Shown: positions 51,916 to 64,000, counted from the stretch's first letter. The stretch: 64,000 bases of DNA from Meghimatium bilineatum (GCA_034231615.1 CM067316.1:28730214-28794213); one strand, 5' to 3'. Program-made: numbers and translations. Notes: generated by a model not told the origin, from the letters alone.

Positions 51916-52544
51916 CAAAGATAGACAACATGCACCAAAGATATTCTACAAGAAAGTACAAAACATGAGAAGTAAAAAAGACACGCACCAACAGAAATAA
52001 TCAATGATGAACACGGCAACACACTACATAGGCCCCAATAAATCATCGAAAAATTACTTCAATCAACTATTAAACTTAAAGGAAGGAGAAGTGGTTACAA
52101 CAATAGAAACAATAGAAGAAGACCTAGAACCATACATCTTGAAAATTGAAGACACAGTTAAACATGCACCAAATAACAAAGCATCGGGAATAGACTGCAT
52201 ACTTATAGAACTAATAAAAATGCTAACAGGGACAGGTATAAAGTGGCTACACAGACTGTTCAATGTGCTATGGAAGACACAAAAGACACCACAGGAGTGG
52301 AATACAGTGATGATTGTTTCCATCTGGAAGAAAAAATGCAGTAAGAGGGACTGCACAAAGTATAGACGCATATTACTCTTAAGCCACATAGGAAAAATCT
52401 TTAGCAAGATACTAGAGAGAAGGATGCGTGCATATGCAATACCACAGCTCAACAACACACAATTAGGCTTTTGGAAAAATAAAAGCTGTACAGACACAAT
52501 CTTCGTCCTCAAACAACTTTTAGAAAGAGCAACAGAACATAACC
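51916..52544 (+). pseudogene. LINE reverse transcriptase, part 2
   Basis: Resumes with HAPKIFYKKVQNMRSKKDTH, then NYFNQLLNLKEGEVVTTIET, KIEDTVKHAPNNKASGIDCI, WKTQKTPQEWNTVMIVSIWK, KYRRILLLSHIGKIFSKILE and FWKNKSCTDTIFVLKQLLER. It breaks at ATEHN where a 1.3-kb element is inserted, and continues at 53855. Confidence 0.92.
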
Positions 52545-53854
<1,310 letters not shown>

Positions 53855-54817
53855 AACAGAACACAACCAAGACTTATATCTGGCTTTCATGAATCACGCT
53901 CTAAATATAGCATTTATAGATCAGGAAAAGGCATTTGACAGAGTGGATAAAGCACAACTATATATAACACTACAGGCATACAGAGTCCCCCAACATCTGA
54001 TAAGTCTATGTCAGAGCATATACGCCAATAGTCAATGCGCAGTAAGAACAATCAGATAATTTCCAAATTCACTCGGGAGTGAGACAGGGATGTGTACTAT
54101 CCCCCCTATTGTTCATAACATACATAGATCACATTTGCAAAGTAAAAGTAGCAAAGATAACGGAAGAAAACAATTTGAATGATATCTTAAATGAATTGCT
54201 ATTTGCATATGAACAAGTACAAGTAGCATCATCAGAAGAGCAACTACAAATAAAAATAGACAGAATACATCAAACATGCCAAACCTTTAACATGAAGATA
54301 CATATAGAGAAGACCGAAATAATGAAGATAGGAAGAACAGAAAGAAACACCAACATATATATTGGAAACAACAGACTTAAATAAGTGACAGAATTCACAC
54401 AGGCCTATCTAGGAAGCAATATAACAACAGACAGCAAAAGCAGTAAAGAAATACACAATAGATGTAATAAAGCATACTAAGCCCTAGGGACAATGACACC
54501 AATCTTCAGAAACAAAAATGTAGATTTAAACACCATAATAACACTATTCAAAACAATTATTATTTAAATGCTGTGCTATCAATACCAGACAAGGACAAGG
54601 ATAACAAAAGACAAATGTAAACTTGGACAGCTGAAATGGCATGCTTATGCAGAATCCTACAAATATCGCTAGGCACAAAGTGAGAAATAAGGACATTAAA
54701 CAAAAACTGGCACTACCCCCATATTAGAATATATTAAGAGACAACAGATAAAATGGTTTGCACACATCAGCAGACTTCCATCAGACAGCAGGCCACAGTA
54801 CGCTATGCTACACAGAT
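53855..54817 (+). pseudogene. LINE reverse transcriptase, part 3
   Basis: Resumes at QDLYLAFMNHALNIAFIDQE with KAFDRVDKAQLYITL (motif A), then VRQGCVLSPLLFITYIDHIC, a degraded catalytic box LLFAYEQVQVAS in place of FADDQ, FNMKIHIEKTEIMKIGRT, TQAYLGSNITTDSKSSKEIH and a decayed thumb, IKWFAHISRLPSDSRPQYAM. It stops at LHR where a minus-strand LINE is inserted and continues at 55497. Loss of both catalytic aspartates makes it inactive. Confidence 0.92.
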
Positions 54818-55485
54818 GTTCGTCCATCACAAGTGATGATGACCATTTGTTATATCCACTTATGAAAATTCAATTTTAGTTATGTCCTTGATTATGAGTT
54901 TGTAGATGGCTAATGAGCCCTATTCGAGCTGTAAATGTCCTTGGGCAGTTCGGACATGGAATGATGACAGTAGACAGATCTTGGTCTATCCGTGACTTTC
55001 TAGCTGCTCTCCGCTGTTGAGCTGCTGCATTTTTCCTCTTTTCACAAGATGATGCGCTCTTACTGATTTTAGAACGCCATGTAGATCTATTTTGTGCAAG
55101 TTCTTCCCATGTATCGTGGTCTATTTCAAAGGGTTTTAGTGAGTTCTTTAACAAGTCTTTGTAGCGCTTCTTTTGGCCACCGTGAGATTGTGTGCCCTTC
55201 TCCAGCTCACCATAGAGAAGTATCTTTGGCAGACGATGGTCTGATATACGCACCAAATAACCTGCCCAACGAATCTGTGTCTGCATCAGGATCGTGTCAA
55301 TGCTTGGGATACCAGCTCTATCAAGGACAGTGGTATCTGGAATCTTGTCTTGCCATCTGATGTTCATAACTTTTCTGAGGCAATTTGTATGAAAATTAAT
55401 GATCACATGACGTCTATACCCAGTCCATGTTTCACTAGCGTATAACAGCACTGGAAGTACCACTGCTCTGTAAACTCCACAGTAA
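54818..55485 (-). mobile_element. 5'-truncated LINE (tail with C2H2 finger), exact 11-bp target duplication
   Basis: The insert is flanked by GCTACACAGAT (54807-54817 and 55486-55496). On the minus strand it reads YRAVVLPVLLYASETWTGYR, LRKVMNIRWQDKIPDTTVLD, ILMQTQIRWAGYLVRISDHR, LLYGELEKGTQSHGGQKKRY, TWEELAQNRSTWRSKISKSA and ends CPNCPRTFTARIGLISHLQT, H, a C2H2 zinc finger at the very C-terminus. The frame is open to the stop near 54876. Its 3' end (...TGTGATGGACGAAC) matches the copy at 1-546. The C2H2 finger probably helps RNA or DNA binding; this is inference. Confidence 0.94.
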
Positions 55486-55496
55486 GCTACACAGAT

Positions 55497-55640
55497 ACAG
55501 TGAAGGCAGACCCAGAGGATGACCACGAAGATGATGGACCACCAAAATAAAAGAGGCGACAATATACTCCGCAATATACTCAGCACACACAAGGACCATC
55601 TCCAGAAAACTCTTCTACCCCTAATGCTGAAAGGCAACAA
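55497..55640 (+). pseudogene. LINE tail, part 4 (end of the thrice-interrupted LINE)
   Basis: Reads YSEGRPRG, a stop, PRR, a stop, WTTKIKEATIYSAIYSAHTR, the GRPR.RPRR.W basic tail that should follow LHR at 54817. Ends near KLFYP. Confidence 0.8.
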
Positions 55641-56140
55641 AGGGTTTAGTGAATAGAAATAGATAGATATTATAGTCAAGATTATCACCATTGGGTAGTT
55701 AGATCCCTGAAGATCTTGTAGAACATACTAATAGCTATGCTGCAAATACTTGAAAGAGAGGGGAAGAAAGAGAGATGTATGCTGGCCATTTTCAGCGATT
55801 TTTCATAATTGTGACATTTTGATATACTAAATACAAATCATCATATACTTCCATTCAGAGTGCTGTCAAGGCATTGTATATCTTGTATTTGATAGATATA
55901 TTAAGAAGTATCATAAGAAACATGTGTGTGAACAGAGTCTCAGCATGAGGAGATCCTGCCATAGAGACACATTGGTTTCCCACTACACTTATTTCAATGA
56001 AAAAAAGCTGTCAGACAAAAATATGCCATATCACCATATCTCTTCAATATTTATGCAGCGAACATTAACAAAGAATATTAGAAATTACCAGCAGTGAAAT
56101 AACTTTGACCAACTCAATATTGAAAGTCATGAGACACTAG
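55641..56140. other. No gene seen
   Basis: AT-rich sequence without convincing coding words. Confidence 0.5.
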
Positions 56141-56142
56141 AA

Positions 56143-56810
56143 TTAAGATACACTAATAATACATATTGTCTCATTTTTACTGCTCACAACATAAAAGGTC
56201 TTGGGCACCTCATAAATTTGACCAAAGAACATTCGTCATTGTGAAAAAGAACATCTATTTCTGAGTGAAAATAAGACCAAGGTTATGAAAAGCAACAAAA
56301 CTACTAACAAATTTTCAATCTCCATCAATAATAGAACTAGTACAAATCAACAGATTTGAATATCTTGGCTCTCTTATCCGCAGTAATGGTAACTGCTATG
56401 AAGAAGTTTATGAATAAGTAGGTTAGCATTAAAGAAACTGGCACAAATAAAAACAAATGGCTGGGCTGCAACAAAAGAACAAAATGTTCCTTAAAGTCTG
56501 CATATTCCCAGTGGTAACATATGGGTGTATGTCTTGGGTAAAGTGAAAAACAAACTGATAGCACTTGAAGTAAAATGTTAGATAAGAAAGTTCTCAGAAT
56601 ATACTGTATTATGGACCCAAAAAATCACAGATAGGGTCATCATGAGATGAATATAAAAGAGAACTGGCTAAACAAATATGATTCCAGAAAACTACAATAT
56701 TTCGACCATATTAAATGACATGACAGCCTAGAAAAGACAATAATGAATTGGATGATGCCAGGATAAGGAAAAATAGGCAAGTAAGAAGGAATAAAAAGGA
56801 TGTACTCATT
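56143..56810 (+). pseudogene. Heavily decayed LINE reverse transcriptase
   Basis: Weak but ordered words: IRYTNNTYCLIFTAHNIKGL (a ruined ADD box region), LSENKTKVMKSNK, VNRFEYLGSLIRSNGN, FPVVTYGCMSW near 56515 (the YGCE.W block), and IPENYNISTILNDMTA near the tail. Many stops. It is older than the neighbouring copies. Confidence 0.65.
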
Positions 56811-57540
56811 TATCTTCAGCTGGTAATATATATATGGTATATAGGCCTATCAATTGTTTGGAACTTTTTTCCATGATCATAAATTTTCATATATGTTTCT
56901 CTATTTTTAAGTGACAAAGTCAGGAAGCTGAGAAGGTAAATTGATATAACTTCAACTGTCAAGATGACCTGATAATATAAATGATTTTCAGATTGATAGT
57001 TTTGCACCACAAATATTTGCAAAGACATATAAAAAAAAAGCTATAGTAACTATTCATTTGTTAGTTTATTAGGTCAGTCAATAAAGATTAACAAGGTTAA
57101 CATCAACTATTTATTAACTATAACTATAAAATACACTTAGAAATTGTTTAAGAATGATTACAAAATATGAGAATATTTTCATTTTGTTGATATTTGCAGA
57201 ACTTATTATTATTCTGCATTTATTCAAACTCCCATCAGTTAGTTGGATGTAGTCTAAGGAAAGGAATGCACTGTGTCAATGTTTATAGCTTGGCTGTGAT
57301 ATCTGCACCAATTGACCTGATACATGACTTCAGCATGGATTTATGCCACCTTGACTTTCAAAAATTGGATGACATAACCAATCCTATCCCAACATCTGAT
57401 TAGTAATCTTCAATGAAATATGCATGGTAGGCCACCAGTACAGTATTGCTATTCATTGCACCCATTTCAGACACTGATAACCTATAAACATGCAGTATTT
57501 AAGTTCACTAAAGCATGCAGCAATGTTTGCTAATCATAAT
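56811..57540. other. No clear gene; one short open frame
   Basis: AT-rich. A 69-codon plus-strand frame at 57194-57403 (with SLRKGMHCVNVYSLAVISAP, IDLIHDFSMDLCHLDFQKL) has ordinary composition and no recognised domain. It may be a repeat remnant. Confidence 0.4.
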
Positions 57541-57559
57541 AGATGAGAACACATTAGTT

Positions 57560-57670
57560 AATGCAGCAGCCATAGTAGCTCATTGGATAATTCACTGGCT
57601 TTTTTAGTTGGGTAGTCCAGGCTAGATTGTCCAGTTTAACCCTCTAGAGTAATGTTATGTAAACTCATAT
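57560..57670 (+). mobile_element. Possible tRNA-like SINE head
   Basis: GTAGCTCATTGGATAATTCA resembles a tRNA A box, and CCAGGCTAGATTGTCC lies at B-box distance (about 40 bp). Degenerate; it could be chance. Confidence 0.35.
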
Positions 57671-58249
57671 GTATACTTCTCGATAGCATTAAAAAGGAAT
57701 GTTAGTTTACTTGTACAATTAAATGAAAATGTCAGTCTCCTTCATCATTGTCATCATCATGTGCCATCTTCACATCATAGATTGGCTGCAACAGACCTCT
57801 ATCATCTCTTCTGTCATATTGCAAATGTGTTTAGATCATTAGTATTAGCTTCATTAATTCAGCTTGTAAACAATTGTAGGATTCAAGCAGCATTTTTCGT
57901 AAAACTACATTTACTTAATATGTTAAGACCATAAAATAATATCCAATGAAATAGTAAAAATATGCTCTTCAACATCACATAAGGTGCTAACATGATCTAA
58001 ATTTAAAGTACATGTTATTTGAAGCTAAAAAGAATGTCAATTTCAGTTTTTAAGACTGATCTCGTAATGACAACTTAAAATTTAATGGTGAAAAAAAAGT
58101 TAGCATTAAAGCACATTAATAACACTATTAATTGCATTTGCAAAACAACTACAAATTCAGTCAGAAATTGTGCTAACATATTTATTACATATAGGCCAAC
58201 TGATTATTACTTTGAAACAAAGTCTATCCTTATAGGAAAGTTCTACTAC

Positions 58250-58508
58250 AATTACATTGTGGATCAAGTAATAGAAGAAGCTGCCCTGAAGATCTTTGAC
58301 TACATTTATGTTTGTCAACAAATGATAATTTTCACAGATGCACTATTTGTTCTTCAGGCTGTCAAGCGTGGTAAACTAGTCAAACATACCAGTAACAGAA
58401 ATAAAAAAAGAGAACTGTACTTCAATGGGTAAAATCACACTTTGGTTTTTCTGGAAATGAAAAGACCAATAAGCTGGACAAAAAGGAGGAGAATATACAC
58501 ATATCATG
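58250..58508 (+). pseudogene. LINE RNase H fragment
   Basis: Reads VIEEAALKIFDYIYVCQQMI, IFTDALFVLQAVKRGKLVKH and, after a frameshift near 58427, LQWVKSHFGFSGNEKTNKLD. These correspond to VVFLTDA.SVLQ and QWIPSHCGIPGNEKADQLA of the RNase H domains at 37 and 43 kb. The catalytic EKAD is changed to EKTN, so it is dead. Confidence 0.88.
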
Positions 58509-58530
58509 AAAATCAAACAAAACTATAAAA

Positions 58531-58855
58531 AGTGAATCAATCAATCAATCAATCAATAAAACCCATAACCCTTCAGGGTCGTAGGGGTACTACATTGGAA
58601 GCTTCAGCACACAGAGTCCTCCAGCGAATTCTATCCTCAGCGATGCGGATGAGTGTGGAAATATCTAGCCCTGTCCATTCCTTGATGTTGTCTGTCCATG
58701 TCTTTATTTGTCCTCCTCTGCTTCTTCCACCCTCGACAGTTCCCTGCAGTATTGTTTTTGACAAGGAATCGTGCCTGCATACATGTCCGAACCATGCTAG
58801 TTTTCGTCGTTTCACTATTGAAAGCAATGGCTCCTGGACACCTACACACATCTCT
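58531..58855 (-). pseudogene. LINE tail with (TTGA)n 3' end (family of 41955-47410)
   Basis: The minus strand reads GVQEPLLSIVKRRKLAWFGH, VCRHDSLSKTILQGTVEGGR, SRGGQIKTWTDNIKEWTGLD and LIRIAEDRIRWRTLCAEASN, open for 92 codons, then VVPLRP and a stop. The 3' end is a TTGA repeat. It is a cleaner copy of the tail at 47120-47410. Confidence 0.92.
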
Positions 58856-58864
58856 ACTTTATTT

Positions 58865-59589
58865 CAATATATTTAAAAAGTGAATATAACTGAACAAATG
58901 TCTATCACCAAAGTCCTTTATATAATTGAACAAATGATGTCTACAACCACAGTTCCTCTATAAATGGATAAAAGATGTCTACAACCAAGGTCTGCTCTAT
59001 AAATGAACAAAAGATGCATACAACCAAGGTTCCCTCTATAAATGGACAAATGATATCTACAACCAAGGTTTCTTCTACAACTGGACAAAAGATGTCCACA
59101 TTGAATGTGTACACAGTTTTACCGCAGTGTTATTACAGTGGAATCCTATTATAACAACTTGGTTCAGACTGACAAAATAAATATGTAATAACAGAAATTC
59201 ACCATATACAGTACAAGCAATGTACGAAACAATATATTTAAAAAGTGAATATAACTGAACAAATGTCTATCACCAAAGTCCTTTATATAATTGAACAAAT
59301 GATGTCTACAACCACAGTTCCTCTATAAATGGATAAAAGATGTCTACAACCAAGGTCTGCTCTATAAATGAACAAAAGATGCATACAACCAAGGTTCCCT
59401 CTATAAATGGACAAATGATATCTACAACCAAGGTTTCTTCTACAACTGGACAAAAGATGTCCACATTGAATGTGTACACAGTTTTACCGCAGTGTTATTA
59501 CAGTGGAATCCTATTATAACAACTTGGTTCAGACTGACAAAATAAATATGTAATAACAGAAATTCACCATATACAGTACAAGCAATGTA
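58865..59589. repeat. Tandem duplication, 365-bp unit, apparently identical
   Basis: CAATATATTTAAAAAGTGAA starts at 58865 and again at 59230. I compared the two units through to AGCAATGTA (59224 and 59589) and saw no difference over about 360 bp. Within each unit is a minisatellite of about 39 bp (ACAA.AGATGTCTACAACCA, AGGT......CTATAAATGG), about 4.5 copies, more diverged than the two large units. Confidence 0.95.
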
Positions 59590-59784
59590 GATTAAACATT
59601 ATTGGGGATTTTGAAAAGTGTTTCTATATAGGGAAATTTGTTATAGAAGAATACACTATAGAGGAATTTCATCTAAATGAAGACATTAATTTTCAACAAT
59701 AAATTTTACAATGTGATATTTGCTGACAAAAAACATCTCAAGATATTCATTAAGTTGTGCTCAGATCTGTGAAACTATGCTTTC

Positions 59785-60258
59785 TCAGAACTTCCTGATC
59801 CTTATATCTTGACTGTCATATATATATTGACTGTCAGGTGTGCTACAGTCACAAATCTCTTCTTTTTCCTCATTCAATGCTGAACATTTTAATACTGTTG
59901 AAGCCATCTTTGACTGAAATTTACAATTTCTCTTCTGACTTTCAGTAGAGCTTAAATGAGATGTGATGCTATTTTCGTGCTGTCTATCTGAATAAGTCTC
60001 CCTTGTAGGAGAAATGGTGCTACTGCTTGATTGATTTTCTCTTCCATGTCTTGTTGCAGTCACTGTGAGTTCTACTATTTCAGGCTGTTTACTATTCTTT
60101 ATTGATTGCCTCTCTGCAGGGGTTGAGGTGACAATACAAAGTTTTGTTTGTTTTGTGAAACTTGTAAACAAGAACTTGGAGTTTGCTTTTCTTTTTTCTG
60201 GATGTGTGGTTCCTGAGCAGTAAACAGGATCTTTATACCTCTGGCATTCTGATGTCAT
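59785..60258 (-). CDS. Possible host-gene coding region, downstream part, unrecognised
   Basis: A 157-codon minus-strand open frame, serine/threonine/lysine-rich and probably disordered, with CSGTTHPEKRKANSKFLFTS, ESQKRNCKFQSKMASTVLKC and the acidic C-terminus NEEKEEICDCSTPDSQYIYD, SQDIRIRKF. The frame is open upstream of its first ATG for some codons and lies just downstream of the exon-like frame at 60275-61043, in another frame. No transposon motif is visible. I cannot name a family. Confidence 0.4.
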   Translation of the reverse strand: MTSECQRYKDPVYCSGTTHPEKRKANSKFLFTSFTKQTKLCIVTSTPAERQSIKNSKQPEIVELTVTATRHGRENQSSSSTISPTRETYSDRQHENSITSHLSSTESQKRNCKFQSKMASTVLKCSALNEEKEEICDCSTPDSQYIYDSQDIRIRKF

Positions 60259-60274
60259 AATAATAGACTGACCT

Positions 60275-61043
60275 TTGCAATATTTATGGAGTGTTGTTCT
60301 GAAAGATTCATGTCACAGCTATTTAGCACATGTTCATTTGTCTTTCTTCCTGCTTCTTTCAATAGTGGTGTCCTGATGAAATGTTCTGTCATTGTACTTG
60401 AAGAATTTATCCATAATCTACTATTATTATCTTTGCTATGTCTGTCAATAAGGTCTACTGGTTTCCAATTATAATGTCTTAAGACTATTCAGTTTCTGCT
60501 ATTTTGGCCTTTAGACAGATACTGGCCCTTAGAAAAATCCTCTGTACTGTCTTTCCCAGAAATCTGGTCCTTAGTACACCCAATTGTTTTGTTTTTAACC
60601 AAACTCTGTTCCATAGAACACTCACTTATTTTTCCTTTCATCAGTTTCTGGTCTTTACAACACCCACCTATTATGTTATTAGCCAAATCCTGGTTCATAG
60701 AATACCCGCCTGCTTTATCATTAACTATAATAAAACCTGTAGAATAGCTTTGTATATTTATATTTCCAGCTTTCTGCTTTGACAGTGCTTTACTACTCTG
60801 TAAACTCATACTTCTCTCTCTGTTCACTTCATCGTTACCTCCTGTACTATTCACATTAATATTAGCCTGTTTACTTTTAAGGTTGCTCCCTGGAAGACAT
60901 TGAACAGCATCTGAGTTTGTCAATGGCTTTGGTCTCTCCTGCAGATCAGCACACAGTGGTGACACATAGTCATTGAGAAATGCATGAACATCATCTGTGT
61001 CTAGGTTGAGTCTCAAGAATGCACTTACAACTCTCTCATATCT
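60275..61043 (-). CDS. Possible host exon with splice acceptor; one in-frame TGA
   Basis: On the minus strand TTTTATTATCTTTCTAG at about 61060-61044 is a good splice acceptor. The exon then reads YERVVSAFLRLNLDTDDVHA, FLNDYVSPLCADLQERPKPL, a compact folded-looking start, and a long polar stretch (SMSLQSSKALSKQKAGNINI, KDQKLMKGKISECSMEQSLV). A TGA at 60491-60489 interrupts it, but the same frame stays open for 70 more codons to a GCAAAG/GTCAGT donor-like site near 60270. It could be a real gene end whose TGA is the stop, a gene with a mutated frame, or a pseudogene. The family is not recognised. Confidence 0.4.
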
Positions 61044-61163
61044 AGAAAGATAATAAAAGAACTCAGATGAACAAAGTGTGTGATTTGTGCATACTGTCAA
61101 ACACACATGCAAGCATCCACATACATATAACTGATTCTTTGTTGTGAACTGAGTGCACTGCAC

Positions 61164-62362
61164 TCTAGGCAGAACCCCTAGGTGATCAATGTCCTTCAGA
61201 AGATGTTAATGATATGCATGCTGATGGTTACTATGGCTAACTGTCTAAATACTACTCCTTATGTCCTTTAGGTGCCTAGTTCTATCCATGGTACACTAAT
61301 ACTAAATTTCATTACAGCCAAGATACACAATCTATCACAGTCCACATTAACTCACAGCACACAGAGAGTCAATTAAAAGACGTTATAGGCAACAATGTTG
61401 GATAGATGATATAATTTTCAACTTCAACTATTTTACAAGTACATGTTTTTGGTTATTTATAAGAATGGTTCCAATCAAAAGGCTAATAAGCCTACATTAG
61501 TTCTATAGTGCATTCATAAATAGTTGTCTACCGATATTGTCTATTTTCTCCATATTTACAGAACGTACAGGCTTCATATTTTGCATGAATGCATTATTTC
61601 TTAACTACGTTACAGAATTATGATTAATTATTATCTATATTGAACAGATTTATCGCAGCAGTCAAACGAATGCTGTTTTTAAGGTAGTACTGATTTTATT
61701 GTATGTGGAAAAGAAATTTTACAGTAATTGCTGGTATATGCATATCGTTAATATGTCATAGTATGGGTAAAAATGAAGTACAGTATTCCAAATGTAATAT
61801 CTTTCTTTCATTGCATTGAGATTATATGTAGCGATATATACATTTAACAGTTAAACATGTAGGCCCTATGTAATGTATAATTATGGAAAGTCTTAGCTCT
61901 GTGTACATTCTTTACCATTAACAGTAACTCCGGTTTCAAGTGCATTTCAGTAAATGGAGTATGTTCTTTTCTAAGTCATATTTTAATATCTTCCTTAGAA
62001 GATGAGGTTGTAAGGATCTCATCTTCACATGCAGTAACATTATGATAGGAAGCTTGTCCATAACCTGACAGGATGGTCTATCTAATTATGGAAATACAGT
62101 CTTATCTATCCAATCTAAATATATTACCATTCATCTCAGCATGATAGTCTCGATTATCAGTAGATTTGGAAATGAAAATGAGTTCGCCATTCTTCAAAAG
62201 AACATTTTTGTCTGCGACCTGCATTTGCCATTATTAATCTTTGACCTTTGCTGCTCGGTACATAATAGTTTCTTTTTAATAGTTCTATCTACAGATGGTC
62301 ATTTCTTTTGTATTAGTGTTGCTGAGCGTTAATCCACGTTTCATCCGTATATACAATATCAC
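61164..62362. other. No gene seen
   Basis: About 1.2 kb of AT-rich sequence without coding signal; if the exon call above is right, this is intron or intergenic. Confidence 0.5.
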
Positions 62363-62606
62363 AGGGAGCAGCGTAGCGCAGTGGTTAGCGCACTGGCTTT
62401 GCATAAGAGTGGTCCTGGGTTCACTCCCCAGTTGAGGGGGAATGTTTTTTTCAAATCGCAACGGCTTCCAGGTCGACCCAGCCTTAAATGGGTACCGCAT
62501 TAATCCGGGAAATAAAGACTGCGAGGGAGAGGAGATGGCTACCACCCTCATTGTAGAACCTCTGAAATGTGAGATCGCTAACATCTCACACCCCTACGGC
62601 TTTATT
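62363..62606 (+). mobile_element. tRNA-derived SINE
   Basis: The head has an A box TAGCGCAGTGGTTAGCG (62374-62390) and a B box GGTCCTGGGTTCACTCC (62411-62427) at normal spacing. The body includes CAGGTCGACCCAGCCTTAAA and TGGGTACCGCATTAATCCGG, which are conserved SINE-body words in invertebrates. It ends near CACCCCTACGGCTTTATTA. The head would be transcribed by RNA polymerase III. It is not a tRNA gene: the anticodon arm and acceptor stem do not fold well. Confidence 0.85.
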
Positions 62607-63450
62607 AATTGTTATGGGTTACTTCACTTTTTTTTACAATATCAGAATTTTCTTTACGCATCTCCCTGATTTATCTAAAATATTTATTTCTCATAGTTAC
62701 TAAATGTGGTTTTCTCACAAGACGCTTCTGCTACATGTATGTAATTTAGTTTTAGAAATGTGAATGTTGTTGTTCTTTTCTGTATACATTTTCAATGTCG
62801 TTAATGTCAAAGCTTCTTTGCAAGCCAAAAGTCTACAAATTATTCTCTTAATTATTTTCTTCAACAAAATTATCTACAACATTTTTTCGTCCACTCGTTT
62901 CTTTTTTTTTTTTAAACTATGGTTATCTTCGTGTAACCACCTTGACAGTGTGAACTACTATGAAAAAGAGTTCTGCTTCGTGCCTTTTGTGACAAATATT
63001 TTTACAATCTCATAGTTATACTTTTTAGTGCAATGAATTTAACTTTCAAAGATATGTTTGTAATATAGTTGTAAATGCTGCTTTATGTAATTATTTACAA
63101 AACCATGATATGTTGAAGACATCACAATAAAAACACGTCGAATATGAGATACACTTTTGAGGAAAATGACATTCTGCTATTATTTTAATATAATGAACTA
63201 TGAAATCTCTAAACAAAATGCTTACTTAATGTGTCCCACCTGTAAATATTAATTGACGTTCTAAGATCGTGTTATTCGATGCATGAAGATGCTCACTAAA
63301 GACATTTCTCGGTAATATATTATATTAATCAATGATGACGACTTCTTATATAATCGTGCATATAATTGGCTAGTACATTCACACTTTGCCTAACAGCCAA
63401 TGAATAGCAAGAATGCAAAATACAACAATAAACAAATAATACGAAATTCA
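62607..63450. other. No gene seen
   Basis: AT-rich DNA with T-runs (62636 and 62900 regions). No coding or repeat signal recognised. Confidence 0.5.
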
Positions 63451-63459
63451 CTTCATTGA

Positions 63460-63785
63460 CAAAAAATATAGTAATTTTCAATGTAAACCTGTCTATTATT
63501 ACGATTATCAAAAGAAAGAGCTCTCTCAAGAACTGCAGCATAGATCCTAGCTCCTGGGAGACTACAGCACTTGATCGATCAGCCTGGCACACCCAGATCA
63601 CTGCTGGCATCACGAAATTTGAAAAAGAAAGAACACTGTGGGCAATCCACAAGCGCAAGAAGCGGAAGGATAAATCCGTAAATTCTCCTACCCCGAACCT
63701 TCAGCACTCCTGCATGCACGGCAATAGAACTTTCCGTGCACTAATCGGACTCATCAGGCATCTACAAACTCACAAACCAAATTAG
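63460..63785 (+). pseudogene. LINE C-terminus with C2H2-like end
   Basis: Reads SLKNCSIDPSSWETTALDRS, AWHTQITAGITKFEKERTLW, AIHKRKKRKDK and ends CMHGNRTFRALIGLIRHLQT, HKPN. The pattern matches the LINE C-termini at 300-480 and 54880-55100 (W......DR..W......G...FE......A...R..RK), with a terminal C...F.A.IGL..H..TH finger in which the first cysteine pair is partly lost. The frame is open for 109 codons. Confidence 0.85.
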
Positions 63786-64000
63786 TTAATTACCAATTTT
63801 AATTAATAGGGGCCTATATATAGGCCTATTTTTTTCCCCATCGCATTTAATGTTTTTTTTATGCCATGTTCATCTTCGGTTGCGAAGGAGGAACACCATC
63901 ATCAATTGAAAAGTATTGCTACCTTGAAAACAGCATTCATAGCGACTGCTGCGATAAATCTGTTCAATTTAGATAATAATTAATCATAATTCTGTAATGT

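Noticed and set aside
62363..62440. Functional tRNA gene
   Set aside because: A and B boxes are good, but the cloverleaf stems do not pair well and a SINE body follows.

Overview
This is eukaryotic, intron-era repeat DNA from an animal, not a microbial genome. It is AT-rich, full of microsatellites, and built almost entirely from decayed transposable elements. The mix of APE-type LINEs with and without RNase H, a Penelope-like fragment, hAT and piggyBac transposons, tRNA-derived SINEs, a Polinton/Maverick and frequent AGGCCTA words suggests an invertebrate, possibly marine and possibly a mollusc. I cannot name the species. No intact host gene was found; the best candidates are a pair of open frames near 59.8-61.0 kb with a convincing splice acceptor and a short open frame at 18.86-19.08 kb. 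No functional tRNA or rRNA gene was seen, only a 5.8S rRNA fragment and tRNA-like SINE heads.

Layout. 0-5 kb: LINE 3' ends, a SINE-bearing repeat and a broken hAT transposase. 5-10 kb: a Penelope-like fragment fused to a 5.8S rRNA fragment, a 103-bp tandem repeat, microsatellites, and an RNase H-type LINE split into two opposed halves in the way twin priming produces. 10-13.6 kb: LINE pieces and a non-autonomous element. 13.92-18.83 kb: a young LTR retrotransposon (1.2-kb LTRs, 4-bp target duplication) that carries gag and a second acidic ORF but no pol. 19-22.8 kb: LINE pieces.

22.80-32.53 kb: a shortened Polinton with about 240-bp terminal inverted repeats, subterminal repeats, the N-terminal part of the family B polymerase, major capsid protein, penton-type minor capsid protein, integrase with chromodomain, packaging ATPase and small conserved frames. 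The polymerase catalytic region is gone, no protease was found, and nearly every gene has stops or frameshifts. A 300-bp LINE with a 13-bp target duplication sits inside it.

32.5-41 kb: LINE fragments in both orientations. 41.2-47.7 kb: a three-level nest, in which a hAT element is split by a LINE, itself split by a nearly complete 4.6-kb RNase H-type LINE (EN-RT-RNase H) with an exact 11-bp duplication. 49.4-55.6 kb: one LINE split by three insertions, each with its own target duplication (piggyBac TTAA, a Penelope-like or non-autonomous element with 14 bp, a 5'-truncated LINE with 11 bp). 56-64 kb: LINE remnants, an apparently perfect 365-bp tandem duplication, the possible host exons, a good SINE and a final LINE end.

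The pieces do not act as a pathway. The value of the window is its insertion history: order of arrival can be read from the target duplications. All calls come from reading the sequence by eye; coordinates of decayed elements are approximate.
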